Made by a program: the position numbers and the translations under genes. Shown here one piece after another: positions 23,825 through 32,227 of a stretch of DNA of 59,311 bases; the first letter of the stretch is position 1; each line of letters starts with the position of its first letter. Origin of the DNA: Oscillospiraceae bacterium (GTDB taxonomy: Bacteria; Bacillota; Clostridia; Oscillospirales; Acutalibacteraceae); the NCBI GenBank assembly GCA_029227055.1, contig JAQXZE010000041.1:1-59311 (forward strand), read 5' to 3'. Below the pieces are notes generated by a model. The model saw only the letters and a program-made list of their open reading frames with translations. It searched no databases and was not told the origin of the DNA.

Positions 23825-25006
23825 ATTAAAGACAGAAAAATACTGCACTGTGACCTGAATAATTTTTTCGCGTCGGTTTCTCTGCTTTTCAACCCCACCC
23901 TTTATGATATGCCTGTTGCTATCTGCGGAAGCACAGAGGAGCGTCACGGCATAGTGCTTGCCAAAAACGAGGCGGCTAAAGCCTACGGGGTAAAAACGGC
24001 TGAGGCGGTGTGGGAGGCAAAAGCGAAATGCCCGTCTCTTATAACACTCCCTCCCCTTTACGATAAATATCACGAGTATTCGAAACTTGCACAGAAGATA
24101 TATGCGAGATATACAGACCTTATAGAGCCTTTCGGAATAGACGAATGTTGGCTTGATGTAACGGGAAGTACACTGCTTTTCGGAAGTGAAGAGGAAATAG
24201 CCGAGCGCATACGAAACGATATAAAACGGGAGCTTGGAATTACGGTTTCAATCGGTGTTAGCTTTAACAAGGTTTTTGCAAAACTAGGCTCTGATATGAA
24301 AAAGCCTGACGCCATAACCGTTATAACAAGAGAAAACTTCAAGGAAAAGGTTTGGCCGCTTCCTGTATCGGACCTGCTTTTTGTAGGAAAAAGCACCGCC
24401 GAAAAGCTTAAAAGTTCGGGAATTTTTAAAATTGGCGATGTTTCCCTTTGCAGCAAAGAGACCTTAGGGAAGCTCCTCGGCAAAAACGGGGAAACACTTT
24501 ATCGCTACGCTATGGGTGAGGACAATTCTCCTGTACATCCCATTACAAAAGAGGACAAGCCGAAAAGCATTGGACGCTCTGTTACTCCGCCCAGCGACAT
24601 AACCGATGAAGAGACGGTATGGAGGATATTTGTAGAGATAGCCGAGGATATTGCGGCAAATCTTTACAAGCACGGCCTTTATGCAGGCGGACTTCAGGTG
24701 CATACAAGAACCACCACCCTAGAGATAAAGGAATACAGCCGCGCTCTAAAAAGCCCCCTTAACATATCCTTTTTGATTGCAAAAAAGGGAATGGAACTTT
24801 TTAAAGAAAGCTACAATTGGTCATTACCGCTCCGCTCGGTAGGGCTTCGCGCTATTCACCTTAAAGGCGAGGGCTTTGCCGTTCAGCAGGATATTTTCGG
24901 CGAAACCGCTGACGATGGGCGCGAAGAAAAAATTGAGGACTCTATAAGAAATGTACGAAACAAATTCGGTACAGAGAGCCTAAAACGCGGCAGAACAATA
25001 AAATAA
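23825..25006 (+). CDS. dinB: Y-family DNA polymerase (DinB/Pol IV-like)
   Basis: A translesion polymerase of about 393 residues. The palm carries ILHCDLNNFFASV with the first catalytic Asp and a Phe at the steric-gate position, and GIDECWLDVT with the Asp-Glu pair. Thumb and little-finger domains follow, and QQDIF near the C-terminus resembles a sliding-clamp-binding motif. GGAGGTGAG at 23812-23820 points to the in-frame ATT at 23825 as initiator; TTG 23810 and GTG 23816 overlap that site. A LexA-like box precedes it, so SOS control is likely. It may be chromosomal rather than part of the neighbouring phage-type genes. Confidence 0.9.
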   Translation: MKDRKILHCDLNNFFASVSLLFNPTLYDMPVAICGSTEERHGIVLAKNEAAKAYGVKTAEAVWEAKAKCPSLITLPPLYDKYHEYSKLAQKIYARYTDLIEPFGIDECWLDVTGSTLLFGSEEEIAERIRNDIKRELGITVSIGVSFNKVFAKLGSDMKKPDAITVITRENFKEKVWPLPVSDLLFVGKSTAEKLKSSGIFKIGDVSLCSKETLGKLLGKNGETLYRYAMGEDNSPVHPITKEDKPKSIGRSVTPPSDITDEETVWRIFVEIAEDIAANLYKHGLYAGGLQVHTRTTTLEIKEYSRALKSPLNISFLIAKKGMELFKESYNWSLPLRSVGLRAIHLKGEGFAVQQDIFGETADDGREEKIEDSIRNVRNKFGTESLKRGRTIK

Positions 25007-25015
25007 GCACAAAAA

Positions 25016-25055
25016 AACACCCTTTACACAGATATCTGTATAAAGGGTGTTTTAT
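25016..25055. terminator. Bidirectional terminator between dinB and rny
   Basis: AACACCCTTTA...TAAAGGGTGTT with an ACAGAT/ATCTGT inner stem; A-run on the left and T-rich sequence on the right. Both flanking genes converge on it. Confidence 0.88.
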
Positions 25056-25056
25056 T

Positions 25057-26610
25057 TTATTTAGCGTAATCAACAACTCGGTTTTCTCTGATAAGATTAA
25101 CCTTAATCTGTCCGGGATATTCGAGTTCGTTTTCGATACGGTTTGCAATATCGCGTGCAATAATAACCATATTATCGTCAGACACAGCCTCAGGTTTTAC
25201 TACGATACGAATCTCGCGGCCTGCCTGAATTGCGAATGAATCCTGAACTCCGCTAAAGGAATTGGCGATTTCCTCAAGCTTTTCAAGACGCTTAATGTAA
25301 TTTTCAATGTTCTCGCGACGAGCGCCCGGACGAGCTGCCGAGATAGCGTCTGCCGCCTGAACGATACAAGCAATAACGGTTTTAGCTTCAACATCACCGT
25401 GGTGAGCGTGGATAGCGTGGATAACTGCTTCGTTCTCCTTATAGCGCTTAGCAACCTCAACACCGAGCTGAATATGAGAGCCCTCTTGCTCGTGGTCAAT
25501 AGCCTTACCGATATCGTGGAGAAGACCTGCCCTCTTAGCAAGGGTAACATCTGCGCCCATTTCAGCAGCCAAAAGACCTGCAAGGTGGCAAACCTCTAAA
25601 GAGTGATTTAATACATTCTGACCGTAGCTTGTACGATAATGGAGCTTACCAAGAAGCTTGATAAGCTCAGGATGAAGGTTATGAACGCCTGCCTCAATCA
25701 TTGCGCGTTCACCCTCACGCTTGATGGTTGCCTCAACCTCGTTACGAGCCTTTTCAACCATCTCTTCAATTCTTGCGGGATGAATTCTGCCGTCAAGAAT
25801 TAACTTTTCAAGGGTTACACGGGCGATTTCACGGCGTACAGGCTCAAAGCTTGATACGGTGATAGCCTCGGGAGTGTCGTCAATAATAAGGTCAACACCT
25901 GTGGCATTTTCGATAGCACGAATGTTACGACCCTCTCTACCGATGATTCTGCCCTTCATTTCGTCGTTAGGCAACTGAACAACAGAAACGGTGATTTCTG
26001 AAGAATGGTCAGCAGCACAACGCTGAATTGCGTGGGCAAGAATTTCTCTTGCCATTGTGTCGGACTCTTCTCTAGTGCGCTGTTCACAGTCTTTAATACG
26101 AACTGCTTTTTCGTGAGCAAGCTCACCCTCAAGCATTTCAAGAAGCAAGGATTTTGCCTGCTCTTTTGAGAAGCCTGAAATACGCTCTAAAATCTCTAAC
26201 TGACTGCGCTTTAACTGTTCGCACTCTTCGAGCTTTTCGTCAATCTGTTTTGCGCGAACCTCAAGCTTTTCTTCCTTGCCTTCTAAAACATCCATTTTTC
26301 TGTCAAGGGTTTCTTCCTTTTGCTGTAAACGGTGTTCCTGACGCTGAATTTCACTTCTGCGTTCGCGAAGGTCTTTTTCGGTTTCCTGTCTTAGATGATA
26401 AATTTCATCTTTTGCTTCTAAAAGCGATTCTTTTTTCTTTGTTTCGGCATTCTTGATAGCCTCGCTTAAAATGCGGCGAGCCTCTTCCTTAGCAGAGCCT
26501 ATGGTCTTTTTAGAGGACTTGTTACGGTAAACCATACCGATTACAAAACCTACTATACCTAAAACAACAGCCAAGGCGCCGAAGATTACATACATTGTGG
26601 TTGTGGGCAT
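25057..26610 (-). CDS. rny: Ribonuclease Y
   Basis: A 517-residue membrane-anchored endoribonuclease that starts mRNA decay. An N-terminal transmembrane helix (about 5-28) is followed by a long coiled coil (about 35-195), a KH domain with [15 protein letters not shown] (about 215-229) and an HD domain with [10 protein letters not shown] (about 365). All domains and metal ligands are in order. The start is ATG 26610 after TAGGAGGTGCAT. It is preceded by a 276-bp leader region. Confidence 0.97.
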   Translation of the reverse strand: MPTTTMYVIFGALAVVLGIVGFVIGMVYRNKSSKKTIGSAKEEARRILSEAIKNAETKKKESLLEAKDEIYHLRQETEKDLRERRSEIQRQEHRLQQKEETLDRKMDVLEGKEEKLEVRAKQIDEKLEECEQLKRSQLEILERISGFSKEQAKSLLLEMLEGELAHEKAVRIKDCEQRTREESDTMAREILAHAIQRCAADHSSEITVSVVQLPNDEMKGRIIGREGRNIRAIENATGVDLIIDDTPEAITVSSFEPVRREIARVTLEKLILDGRIHPARIEEMVEKARNEVEATIKREGERAMIEAGVHNLHPELIKLLGKLHYRTSYGQNVLNHSLEVCHLAGLLAAEMGADVTLAKRAGLLHDIGKAIDHEQEGSHIQLGVEVAKRYKENEAVIHAIHAHHGDVEAKTVIACIVQAADAISAARPGARRENIENYIKRLEKLEEIANSFSGVQDSFAIQAGREIRIVVKPEAVSDDNMVIIARDIANRIENELEYPGQIKVNLIRENRVVDYAK

Positions 26611-26886
26611 AAAGTAAATGCACCTCCTATATAGCTAAACACGGAATTGAAAGGGTGAGCTAAAAAAGCTCTGTCGGGGTCCGTGATTTGCCCCGAGATA
26701 TAATTATGCAATAAGGTAAGACAGGCTTTACGATTCGCCATCATCGTAAATTCATAGCACTGTCTCCATATTTACAATAACATCCATAAATTAAAAAGGA
26801 TATTAATATAGCATTAATCTATCTATATTATTTTAACACTTATAATACCCTCTGTCAAGAATTACCTAACGGTAATTTGCTTTATA
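26611..26886 (-). other. 276-bp leader region between trmB and rny
   Basis: No gene is visible. On the minus strand it has a GAGCT/AGCTC hairpin with a U-rich loop (about 26657-26671) and a CGGGG...CCCCG stem (about 26677-26697) before the rny ribosome binding site. This may be a structured 5' leader of rny, whose transcript is autoregulated in some bacteria. I cannot match it to a known riboswitch. Confidence 0.3.
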
Positions 26887-27570
26887 TTACTCGGCTTTTT
26901 GGGGAAGATATGCCTCAAGTCTGTAAATCGGCTGACCGAGGTCCAAAAACTTCTGCTCATATTCTGTAACGATATTGCCCTCAAAACCGCTGTTATGAAG
27001 GTCTAAAGTAAGATTTTTAATAGCAAAGCCCGACGCCGAAAACTGCTCTAGCGAAAACTCGAAAAAGTGCATATTATCGGTCTTTTGATGGATTTCTCCG
27101 CCCTGTGCTAAAAGCCTTTTATATCGGTTTAAAAAGCTGTTGTGGGTAAGACGGTGGGCAGCATAGGTTTTCTTAGGATAAGGGCAAGAAAAATTAAGAA
27201 AAATTCTCTCAACACTATCCGCTTTTATGTAGCGCTCAAGATATTCTGCCGAGCCCTGTATAAACTTTAAATTTTTAACGCCGCTTGAAAGGGCTGCCTC
27301 TGCTGCAGCTACGATTACATTAGCATCCTTTTCGAGTGCAATAAGGTTAATTTCAGGGTGGCTTTTTGCGTATTCTACCGCAAATCTGCCCTTTCCGCAT
27401 CCAATTTCAAGATAAAGAGGTGCGGGTTTTTCAAACCAAGCATCAAGGTCCATATAATCGGTGTTTTCTTCCCAATTGTTAAAATTTCTGTCCTCGCAAT
27501 TTATAACAAAAATAAGGTCTGAAACGGCCGAAAGGCGCTCACCCAAATGCTTTTTCTTGCGCATTCTCAT
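26887..27570 (-). CDS. trmB: tRNA (guanine-N7-)-methyltransferase
   Basis: A 227-residue Rossmann methyltransferase that makes m7G46 in tRNA. The SAM motif LEIGCGKGRFAVEYA (about 53-67) and ALEKD are clear, and the C-terminal TEYEQKF is the family hallmark. The motif normally read as LNFSDPWPK is LNFSCPYPK here (about 129-137), so the conserved Asp is Cys. The rest, including KKTYAAHRLTH and HQKTDNMHFFEF, fits TrmB. The start is 3 bp from the upstream secreted-protein gene, indicating one transcript. Confidence 0.92.
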   Translation of the reverse strand: MRMRKKKHLGERLSAVSDLIFVINCEDRNFNNWEENTDYMDLDAWFEKPAPLYLEIGCGKGRFAVEYAKSHPEINLIALEKDANVIVAAAEAALSSGVKNLKFIQGSAEYLERYIKADSVERIFLNFSCPYPKKTYAAHRLTHNSFLNRYKRLLAQGGEIHQKTDNMHFFEFSLEQFSASGFAIKNLTLDLHNSGFEGNIVTEYEQKFLDLGQPIYRLEAYLPQKAE

Positions 27571-27572
27571 AA

Positions 27573-27962
27573 TCAGTCTGCCTCCAAAATGGTTACTCGG
27601 TAAACAATGTTTATCTGTCCCGGATAGCTTTTTAATACTATGCCGTTGTGGGCAATAAGAAGCTTGCTTCCTACCTTTATATCGGTAACAGTTGCTGTTT
27701 TACTGCCTTTAAAAATCTCGGTATCGTCGGTTACGGTGGTGTAAAGTGGACCGCCGTTATCCGTGTTTATAAGAAAGCGGTTTCCCTCTATCTCCTCTAC
27801 TGCTCCGAACATTTCTACCGAGTCTTTGGGTAAATCGGAACTTTCTGTTTGATTGTCTGTTTTTTGCGCCTTGGCTTCACTAAACAGATTGTTTGAAACA
27901 AAAGCTACAGACAGCACCAAACAAAGCGCTAAAATTAAAATAAGGCAATTTTTTGTTTTCAT
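27573..27962 (-). CDS. Small secreted protein, unknown function
   Basis: A 129-residue protein with a hydrophobic signal or anchor sequence (about residues 5-26), an acidic Ser/Thr linker, and a small beta-rich domain with EMFGAVEEIEGNRFLINTDN and VGSKLLIAHNGIVLKSYPGQ. The domain resembles DUF3221-type OB-fold secreted proteins. It lacks a lipobox Cys. It is translated just ahead of trmB, with no obvious functional connection. Confidence 0.7.
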   Translation of the reverse strand: MKTKNCLILILALCLVLSVAFVSNNLFSEAKAQKTDNQTESSDLPKDSVEMFGAVEEIEGNRFLINTDNGGPLYTTVTDDTEIFKGSKTATVTDIKVGSKLLIAHNGIVLKSYPGQINIVYRVTILEAD

Positions 27963-28187
27963 TTTAAAAAAATCCTCTAAAAAACAATTTATTCGGTTAT
28001 TTTATCATAAAACGGGGTATTTTGCAAGAGCCACACTTCGAACCTTGAAAAAAGTTTTACATAAAATGTAACAAAAGTATTTTGCTGTGATTAAACCGAG
28101 TGTATTACGGTAAAAATATAAATGTAGCCAAAGCATTAGGCATTAATGCAAACCATAATGTGAAATTTTTCGGAGAGTGAAAGGCAA

Positions 28188-28541
28188 ATGAACATAAAAC
28201 GAGGAGAAATTTATTACGCCGATTTAAGTCCCGTTGTCGGTTCCGAGCAAGGCGGAATACGACCTGTACTTATAGTGCAAAACGATATCGGAAACCGCTA
28301 CAGTCCTACTGTTATAGCGGCGGCGATAACTAGTCAGCGGGATAAAACAAATCTTCCCACCCACATAAGAGTAGACGCCGATAACTGCGGTCTTGCAAAG
28401 GACTCAATAGTTCTGCTCGAACAGGTAAGAACTATTGATAAAAGGCGCCTTAAGGAGCGTATGGGAAGTCTTGATATAAATTCTATGGATATGGTAGACA
28501 GGGCGCTGAGCGTCAGCTTCGGCCTTGCTTTAGAAAATTAA
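28188..28541 (+). CDS. mazF: MazF/EndoA-type mRNA endoribonuclease toxin
   Basis: A 117-residue PemK/MazF-family protein very like Bacillus EndoA. The N-terminal IKRGEIYYADLSPVVGSEQGG with the catalytic Arg in GGIRPVLIVQND, the TSQRDKTNLPTHI segment and the EQVRTIDKRRL stretch are all intact. It cleaves single-stranded mRNA at short motifs. No antitoxin gene is visible in the 225 bp upstream or directly downstream, and it is not next to alr as in bacilli. It ends at a strong terminator. Confidence 0.92.
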   Translation: MNIKRGEIYYADLSPVVGSEQGGIRPVLIVQNDIGNRYSPTVIAAAITSQRDKTNLPTHIRVDADNCGLAKDSIVLLEQVRTIDKRRLKERMGSLDINSMDMVDRALSVSFGLALEN

Positions 28542-28570
28542 AAGGGATAGCTAAAAGCTATCCCTTTTTT
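28541..28570. terminator. Terminator after mazF
   Basis: AAAGGGATAGCT/AGCTATCCCTTT hairpin with AAA loop and T-run; A-rich on the other side, so it may serve the convergent gene too. Confidence 0.9.
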
Positions 28571-28575
28571 CTTGC

Positions 28576-29244
28576 TTATATTTTGTAAAGTCCTGACTGC
28601 ATAACTACAAATTCGCTATCCTTTACCTTTGTATAGGAATATACCGGTTCGGAGAAGGTTTTGTAATCAAAAACCTCGAAGTTATTCAGGTTTACTCGCA
28701 AAAGCTTGTTTATATCGGGGTTTGAAATTATAGCGTTATTTTCGATTACAAAAATATCCCTTGGGTTTTTAAAGGGAGAGACCTTTCCGCCTATTCGAAG
28801 CTCAGGCTTCATCGTAACCATATTATATCTAAGAAGAACATCGTTCTCTGCAAACGACGCCCAAATAGCCCCTTTAAAAAAGGCAATATCACTTGGCGGA
28901 TTTCCTCTGTAGAGCATAACTCCATCCCAAATGCGCTCTCCGTCTGACCCGAAGAGAGCCGCTTTTCCGTTATCGTAAAGGGCAAAAACCTTACCGTTTG
29001 AGAAAACGATAGAACGGGCGGTTATGTGATTTTCAAAACCCTCGGTTATGTTGCGGTAATTGCTGCCGAATTTTGATAACAAATATATGTTCTTTGCAAC
29101 ATCGGTCATACGGTTGTTTTCAAAAGAGAGCATTTTATATGATACTAAAATGTGTTTTTCTCCCTTTTCCTTGCAGTATGAAAAAACAATACCGTTTGGT
29201 TGAGGTAAAACATCATAGACCTCGCCGGCAAAAATTCTTTCCAT
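28576..29244 (-). CDS. Hypothetical protein, possible beta-propeller
   Basis: A 222-residue protein without signal peptide. Short repeated blades such as FSNGKVFALYDNGKAALFG, FFKGAIWASFAEND and FVIENNAIISNP suggest a WD40/NHL-like propeller fold. It is the last gene of the leftward series beginning at murD, 33 bp beyond the YnbB-type gene, with GGAGGGTGAATA before ATG 29244. I do not recognise a named family and assign no function. Confidence 0.6.
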   Translation of the reverse strand: MERIFAGEVYDVLPQPNGIVFSYCKEKGEKHILVSYKMLSFENNRMTDVAKNIYLLSKFGSNYRNITEGFENHITARSIVFSNGKVFALYDNGKAALFGSDGERIWDGVMLYRGNPPSDIAFFKGAIWASFAENDVLLRYNMVTMKPELRIGGKVSPFKNPRDIFVIENNAIISNPDINKLLRVNLNNFEVFDYKTFSEPVYSYTKVKDSEFVVMQSGLYKI

Positions 29245-29277
29245 TATTCACCCTCCCAACTTCATATAGATAAATTT

Positions 29278-30546
29278 CTATATAGATAAAGCGCCTTTGT
29301 CAAGCATACTCTGAAGTGCCAATAAAACACCCGTTTTTCCGCTATGGAAATTGATAGCACCCTGCATCCAAACGGCATAGGGCTCTCTGAGAGGAGCGTC
29401 TGCCGAAAGCTCAATAGATGCGCCTAAGGTAAATGCACCTGCCGCCATAATTACGGGGTCGTCGTATCCCGGCATATCCCAAGGCTCAGGCACTACAAAG
29501 GAGTCAACGGGGGCTCCCGACTGCATACCCTGACAAAAAGCAATTAAAGCCTCCCTGTTGCCTAGGGTTACGCTTTCTATAATATCGCCGCGCGGCTCAT
29601 CAAATTTTGGAGTTGCCTCGTATCCGAGCTCTTCAAAAACTGCTGCGGCATAAACTGCGGTTTTTAGCGCTTCGCCAACAACATGAGGTGCTGAGAAAAG
29701 TCCCATAAACAGCTCTCTATTGTGGCCTAGAGTAGCGCCTACCTCTCTGCCGACACCCGCACAGGTCATTCTGTATGAGCATTTTTCAACAAGGTCGGCT
29801 CTGCCTGCGATATATCCGCCTGTGGGGGCAATAGCGCCACCCGGATTTTTTATAAGGGAGCCTGCAACAAGGTCTGCTCCAACCTCACAGGGTTCTCTAT
29901 CCTCAACAAATTCACCGTAGCAGTTATCCACCATTATATATGTATCGTTGTCAACTTCCCTGACGGCTTTGCAGATTTTTTCTATGTCGGCTATCAGAAG
30001 ACTTGGTCGCAAGCTGTAGCCACGGGAACGCTGAATATATACAACCTTATATTTCCGAGCCGAAAGCTCTGCCTTCATAGCCTCGATATCAACCGTGCCG
30101 TCAGGCTTTAGGGCTACTTCATTATACTTAACACCGAAATCGGCAAGAGAGCCGTCGGGTACATTATCTATACCGAAAACGCCTGTTATAGTGTCATAAG
30201 GGCGGCCTGTTACTACAAGAACGCTGTCGTTAGGGCGAAGAAGACCGAAAAGAGCAACCGCTAAGGTGTGGGTGCCTGATGCAAAGCTATGCCTTATAAG
30301 GCTATCTTCGGCGCCCATACATTCTGCCATTATTCTTTCCAAGGTTTCTCTGCCAGAGTCTCCGTAGCCGTAACCTGTAGAAATGCCGAGGTCAGTTTCG
30401 CTCACCCTGTTTTTTATAAAGGCGGCAAGCACCTTTTGCTGATTGTACTCGGTTGTCATATCGATAGATTTGAATATGTTTTCAACCTTTCCCATTACTC
30501 TTTTGTCAAGCTCGGTGAGCTTTGGCGCAATTTCAAAAAAACTCAT
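29278..30546 (-). CDS. YnbB-type PLP-dependent lyase (methionine gamma-lyase family)
   Basis: A 422-residue fold-type I PLP enzyme of the COG4100 family, often labelled aluminium resistance or methionine gamma-lyase-like. The N-terminal GYGYGDSGRETLERIMAE and HSFASGTHTLAVALFG bind cofactor phosphate, MVDNCYGEF contains the PLP-pairing Asp, and AGSLIKNPGG the Schiff-base Lys. The real substrate of this family is unsettled. I start at ATG 30546 (SFFEIAPKLT), which overlaps the stop of the preceding GNAT gene by 4 bp. Confidence 0.88.
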   Translation of the reverse strand: MSFFEIAPKLTELDKRVMGKVENIFKSIDMTTEYNQQKVLAAFIKNRVSETDLGISTGYGYGDSGRETLERIMAECMGAEDSLIRHSFASGTHTLAVALFGLLRPNDSVLVVTGRPYDTITGVFGIDNVPDGSLADFGVKYNEVALKPDGTVDIEAMKAELSARKYKVVYIQRSRGYSLRPSLLIADIEKICKAVREVDNDTYIMVDNCYGEFVEDREPCEVGADLVAGSLIKNPGGAIAPTGGYIAGRADLVEKCSYRMTCAGVGREVGATLGHNRELFMGLFSAPHVVGEALKTAVYAAAVFEELGYEATPKFDEPRGDIIESVTLGNREALIAFCQGMQSGAPVDSFVVPEPWDMPGYDDPVIMAAGAFTLGASIELSADAPLREPYAVWMQGAINFHSGKTGVLLALQSMLDKGALSI

Positions 30547-31220
30547 AAATTTTTCACCCAATATCCTGATTTGTAAAGTTCTTTAAATCCGTTTTTCTCA
30601 TAAAAGCCTTTGATTTTGTTTCGGCAGCAAACTAAAAACTCTCTGCCATAATTTTTAGCAAGAATATTTCTAAGCGCTATACTGCCGTAGCCCTTTTGGT
30701 GACTTGCAATTCCGTTCATTATAGCATATTTTCCTGTATGAAAGGAAATGGCGGCACACTTGTTCAAGAGGGCAAAGTATTCGGCGTTCTTATGATTAAG
30801 GCGGTAGCAGATATCAACTGCAAAGTGGGGATAATCGGGGAGGGATAGCCCGTCCACATTCAAAAGCTCATAGAGCCTATCGCTTGTGAGGGTGTCGCTC
30901 TCCTGAGATTTTTCCTCGTTAGCAGTTTTGTGCATTACATATATTTCTTCTTTTGGTAGACGGCCGATAGCCTTTAAGGTTTCGATATCCGAGAAAATAC
31001 AGGCGGGATTTAAAACCGACACAAACTCCTGTAGCTCCTCGGTATCTCCATTACAGTTGTAGATAATCATATTGCCGTCAACCATACTGATATATGCCCG
31101 ATTTTCGTCCTGAACCCAAAAGAGAGCGTCCTCGCTGTAGGACTCAAAAAGGCATTTGATTTTTATGTATTCTGCCCGTAAGGCTTCGGGCAAATAAAGG
31201 GCCTTTGTCAGCGCTATCAT
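30543..31220 (-). CDS. GNAT-family N-acetyltransferase
   Basis: A 225-residue protein with an N-terminal alpha/beta half and a C-terminal acetyltransferase half. The acetyl-CoA loop is in ASHQKGYGSIALRNIL (about 165-180), and the C-terminal FYEKNGFKEL is a GNAT hallmark. The substrate is unknown. It overlaps the M42 peptidase stop upstream and the YnbB-type start downstream, each by 4 bp, so it is firmly inside the murD operon. Confidence 0.8.
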   Translation of the reverse strand: MIALTKALYLPEALRAEYIKIKCLFESYSEDALFWVQDENRAYISMVDGNMIIYNCNGDTEELQEFVSVLNPACIFSDIETLKAIGRLPKEEIYVMHKTANEEKSQESDTLTSDRLYELLNVDGLSLPDYPHFAVDICYRLNHKNAEYFALLNKCAAISFHTGKYAIMNGIASHQKGYGSIALRNILAKNYGREFLVCCRNKIKGFYEKNGFKELYKSGYWVKNL

Positions 31221-32227
31221 ACGATTTTACCACTGCAGATGCCGTCAATCATATACTCTGCAAGAGCCTTGGCTGAGTTTATATCATTTATATCGGCAAC
31301 GCAGGAAGCAGAGTGTATATAGCGGCAGGGAACAGAAATTGCGAGGGTGCGAACTCCCTCTTTTGTCAGGTGAATAGCACCCGAATTGTTGCCGCCTGCA
31401 ACGGCGCGCTTTGGCTGAACGGCAAGACCGCTCCCTAGCGCCGCATCATAATAAGGCTTATCGTAAAGGGTTGCCTTATCCATAAAGGAAACGGCAGCGC
31501 CCTCGCCTAAAACACAAACCCGATTTTCAGGGGGCACGCCCATAATATCCGACGCTGTAGTAGCCTCTAATACTAAAGCCGACTCAGGCTCAACCGCAAA
31601 GGCTGCTGTTTTAACACCCCTGAGGCCTACCTCCTCCTGAACGGTAAAGGTTGCATAAAAATCATATTCAGCGTCAGCCTTTAAAAGCGAAACCAAAACA
31701 GCGCAACCAATTCTGTCGTCCAAAGCCTTGGCTAAAATTTTAGACTCGGCTATTGTAAAGTCACTTAAAATAACCGCTCTATCACCTACAGAAACAACGG
31801 CTTCCGCCTCTGTTTTGCCAGATAGACCGATATCTATATATAAATCTTTTGCATCGGGAAGATTTGTTTTTGCATCTCCTTTAAGAAGATGTATTGGCTT
31901 TGAAGAGATTACGCCGATAATATTTCCGTTTATACGAACTCTTCTTGAAAGTAAAACCTCGGTGTTTATACCGCCAACTGTTGTAAAATTCAAAAAGCCG
32001 TCCGAGGTTATATCGGTTATGATAAGACCTACCTCGTCGGTATGTGCATCTATAACAAGGCGGCGCTTTGAGGGCTTTTTACCCTTTTTAAATGCTATAA
32101 TATTTCCGAGATTATCGAGGTGCCAATCACAGTGTCCGTCTATTTCGGATATTATGGCAGAGGAAACATTTTCTTCATTTCCCGAAACACCGTCAAGAAG
32201 GCATAGCTTTTTAAGAAGTTCAGTCAT
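31217..32227 (-). CDS. M42 family metallopeptidase, first paralogue
   Basis: A 336-residue aminopeptidase/endoglucanase-like enzyme of family M42. Metal ligands are recognisable: IDAHTDEVG (His, Asp), KALDDRIG (bridging Asp), VQEEVGLRG (catalytic Glu pair) and RYIHSA (last His). It should form large tetrahedral cytoplasmic complexes that cut N-terminal residues from peptides. The start overlaps the end of the second M42 gene by 8 bp. The two copies are clearly divergent, so different specificities are likely. Confidence 0.92.
   Translation of the reverse strand: MTELLKKLCLLDGVSGNEENVSSAIISEIDGHCDWHLDNLGNIIAFKKGKKPSKRRLVIDAHTDEVGLIITDITSDGFLNFTTVGGINTEVLLSRRVRINGNIIGVISSKPIHLLKGDAKTNLPDAKDLYIDIGLSGKTEAEAVVSVGDRAVILSDFTIAESKILAKALDDRIGCAVLVSLLKADAEYDFYATFTVQEEVGLRGVKTAAFAVEPESALVLEATTASDIMGVPPENRVCVLGEGAAVSFMDKATLYDKPYYDAALGSGLAVQPKRAVAGGNNSGAIHLTKEGVRTLAISVPCRYIHSASCVADINDINSAKALAEYMIDGICSGKIV

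Noticed and set aside
21917-25006. Complete prophage
   Set aside because: Only immunity and small regulatory genes are present; no integrase, replication, packaging, capsid or lysis genes, and no att duplication was seen.
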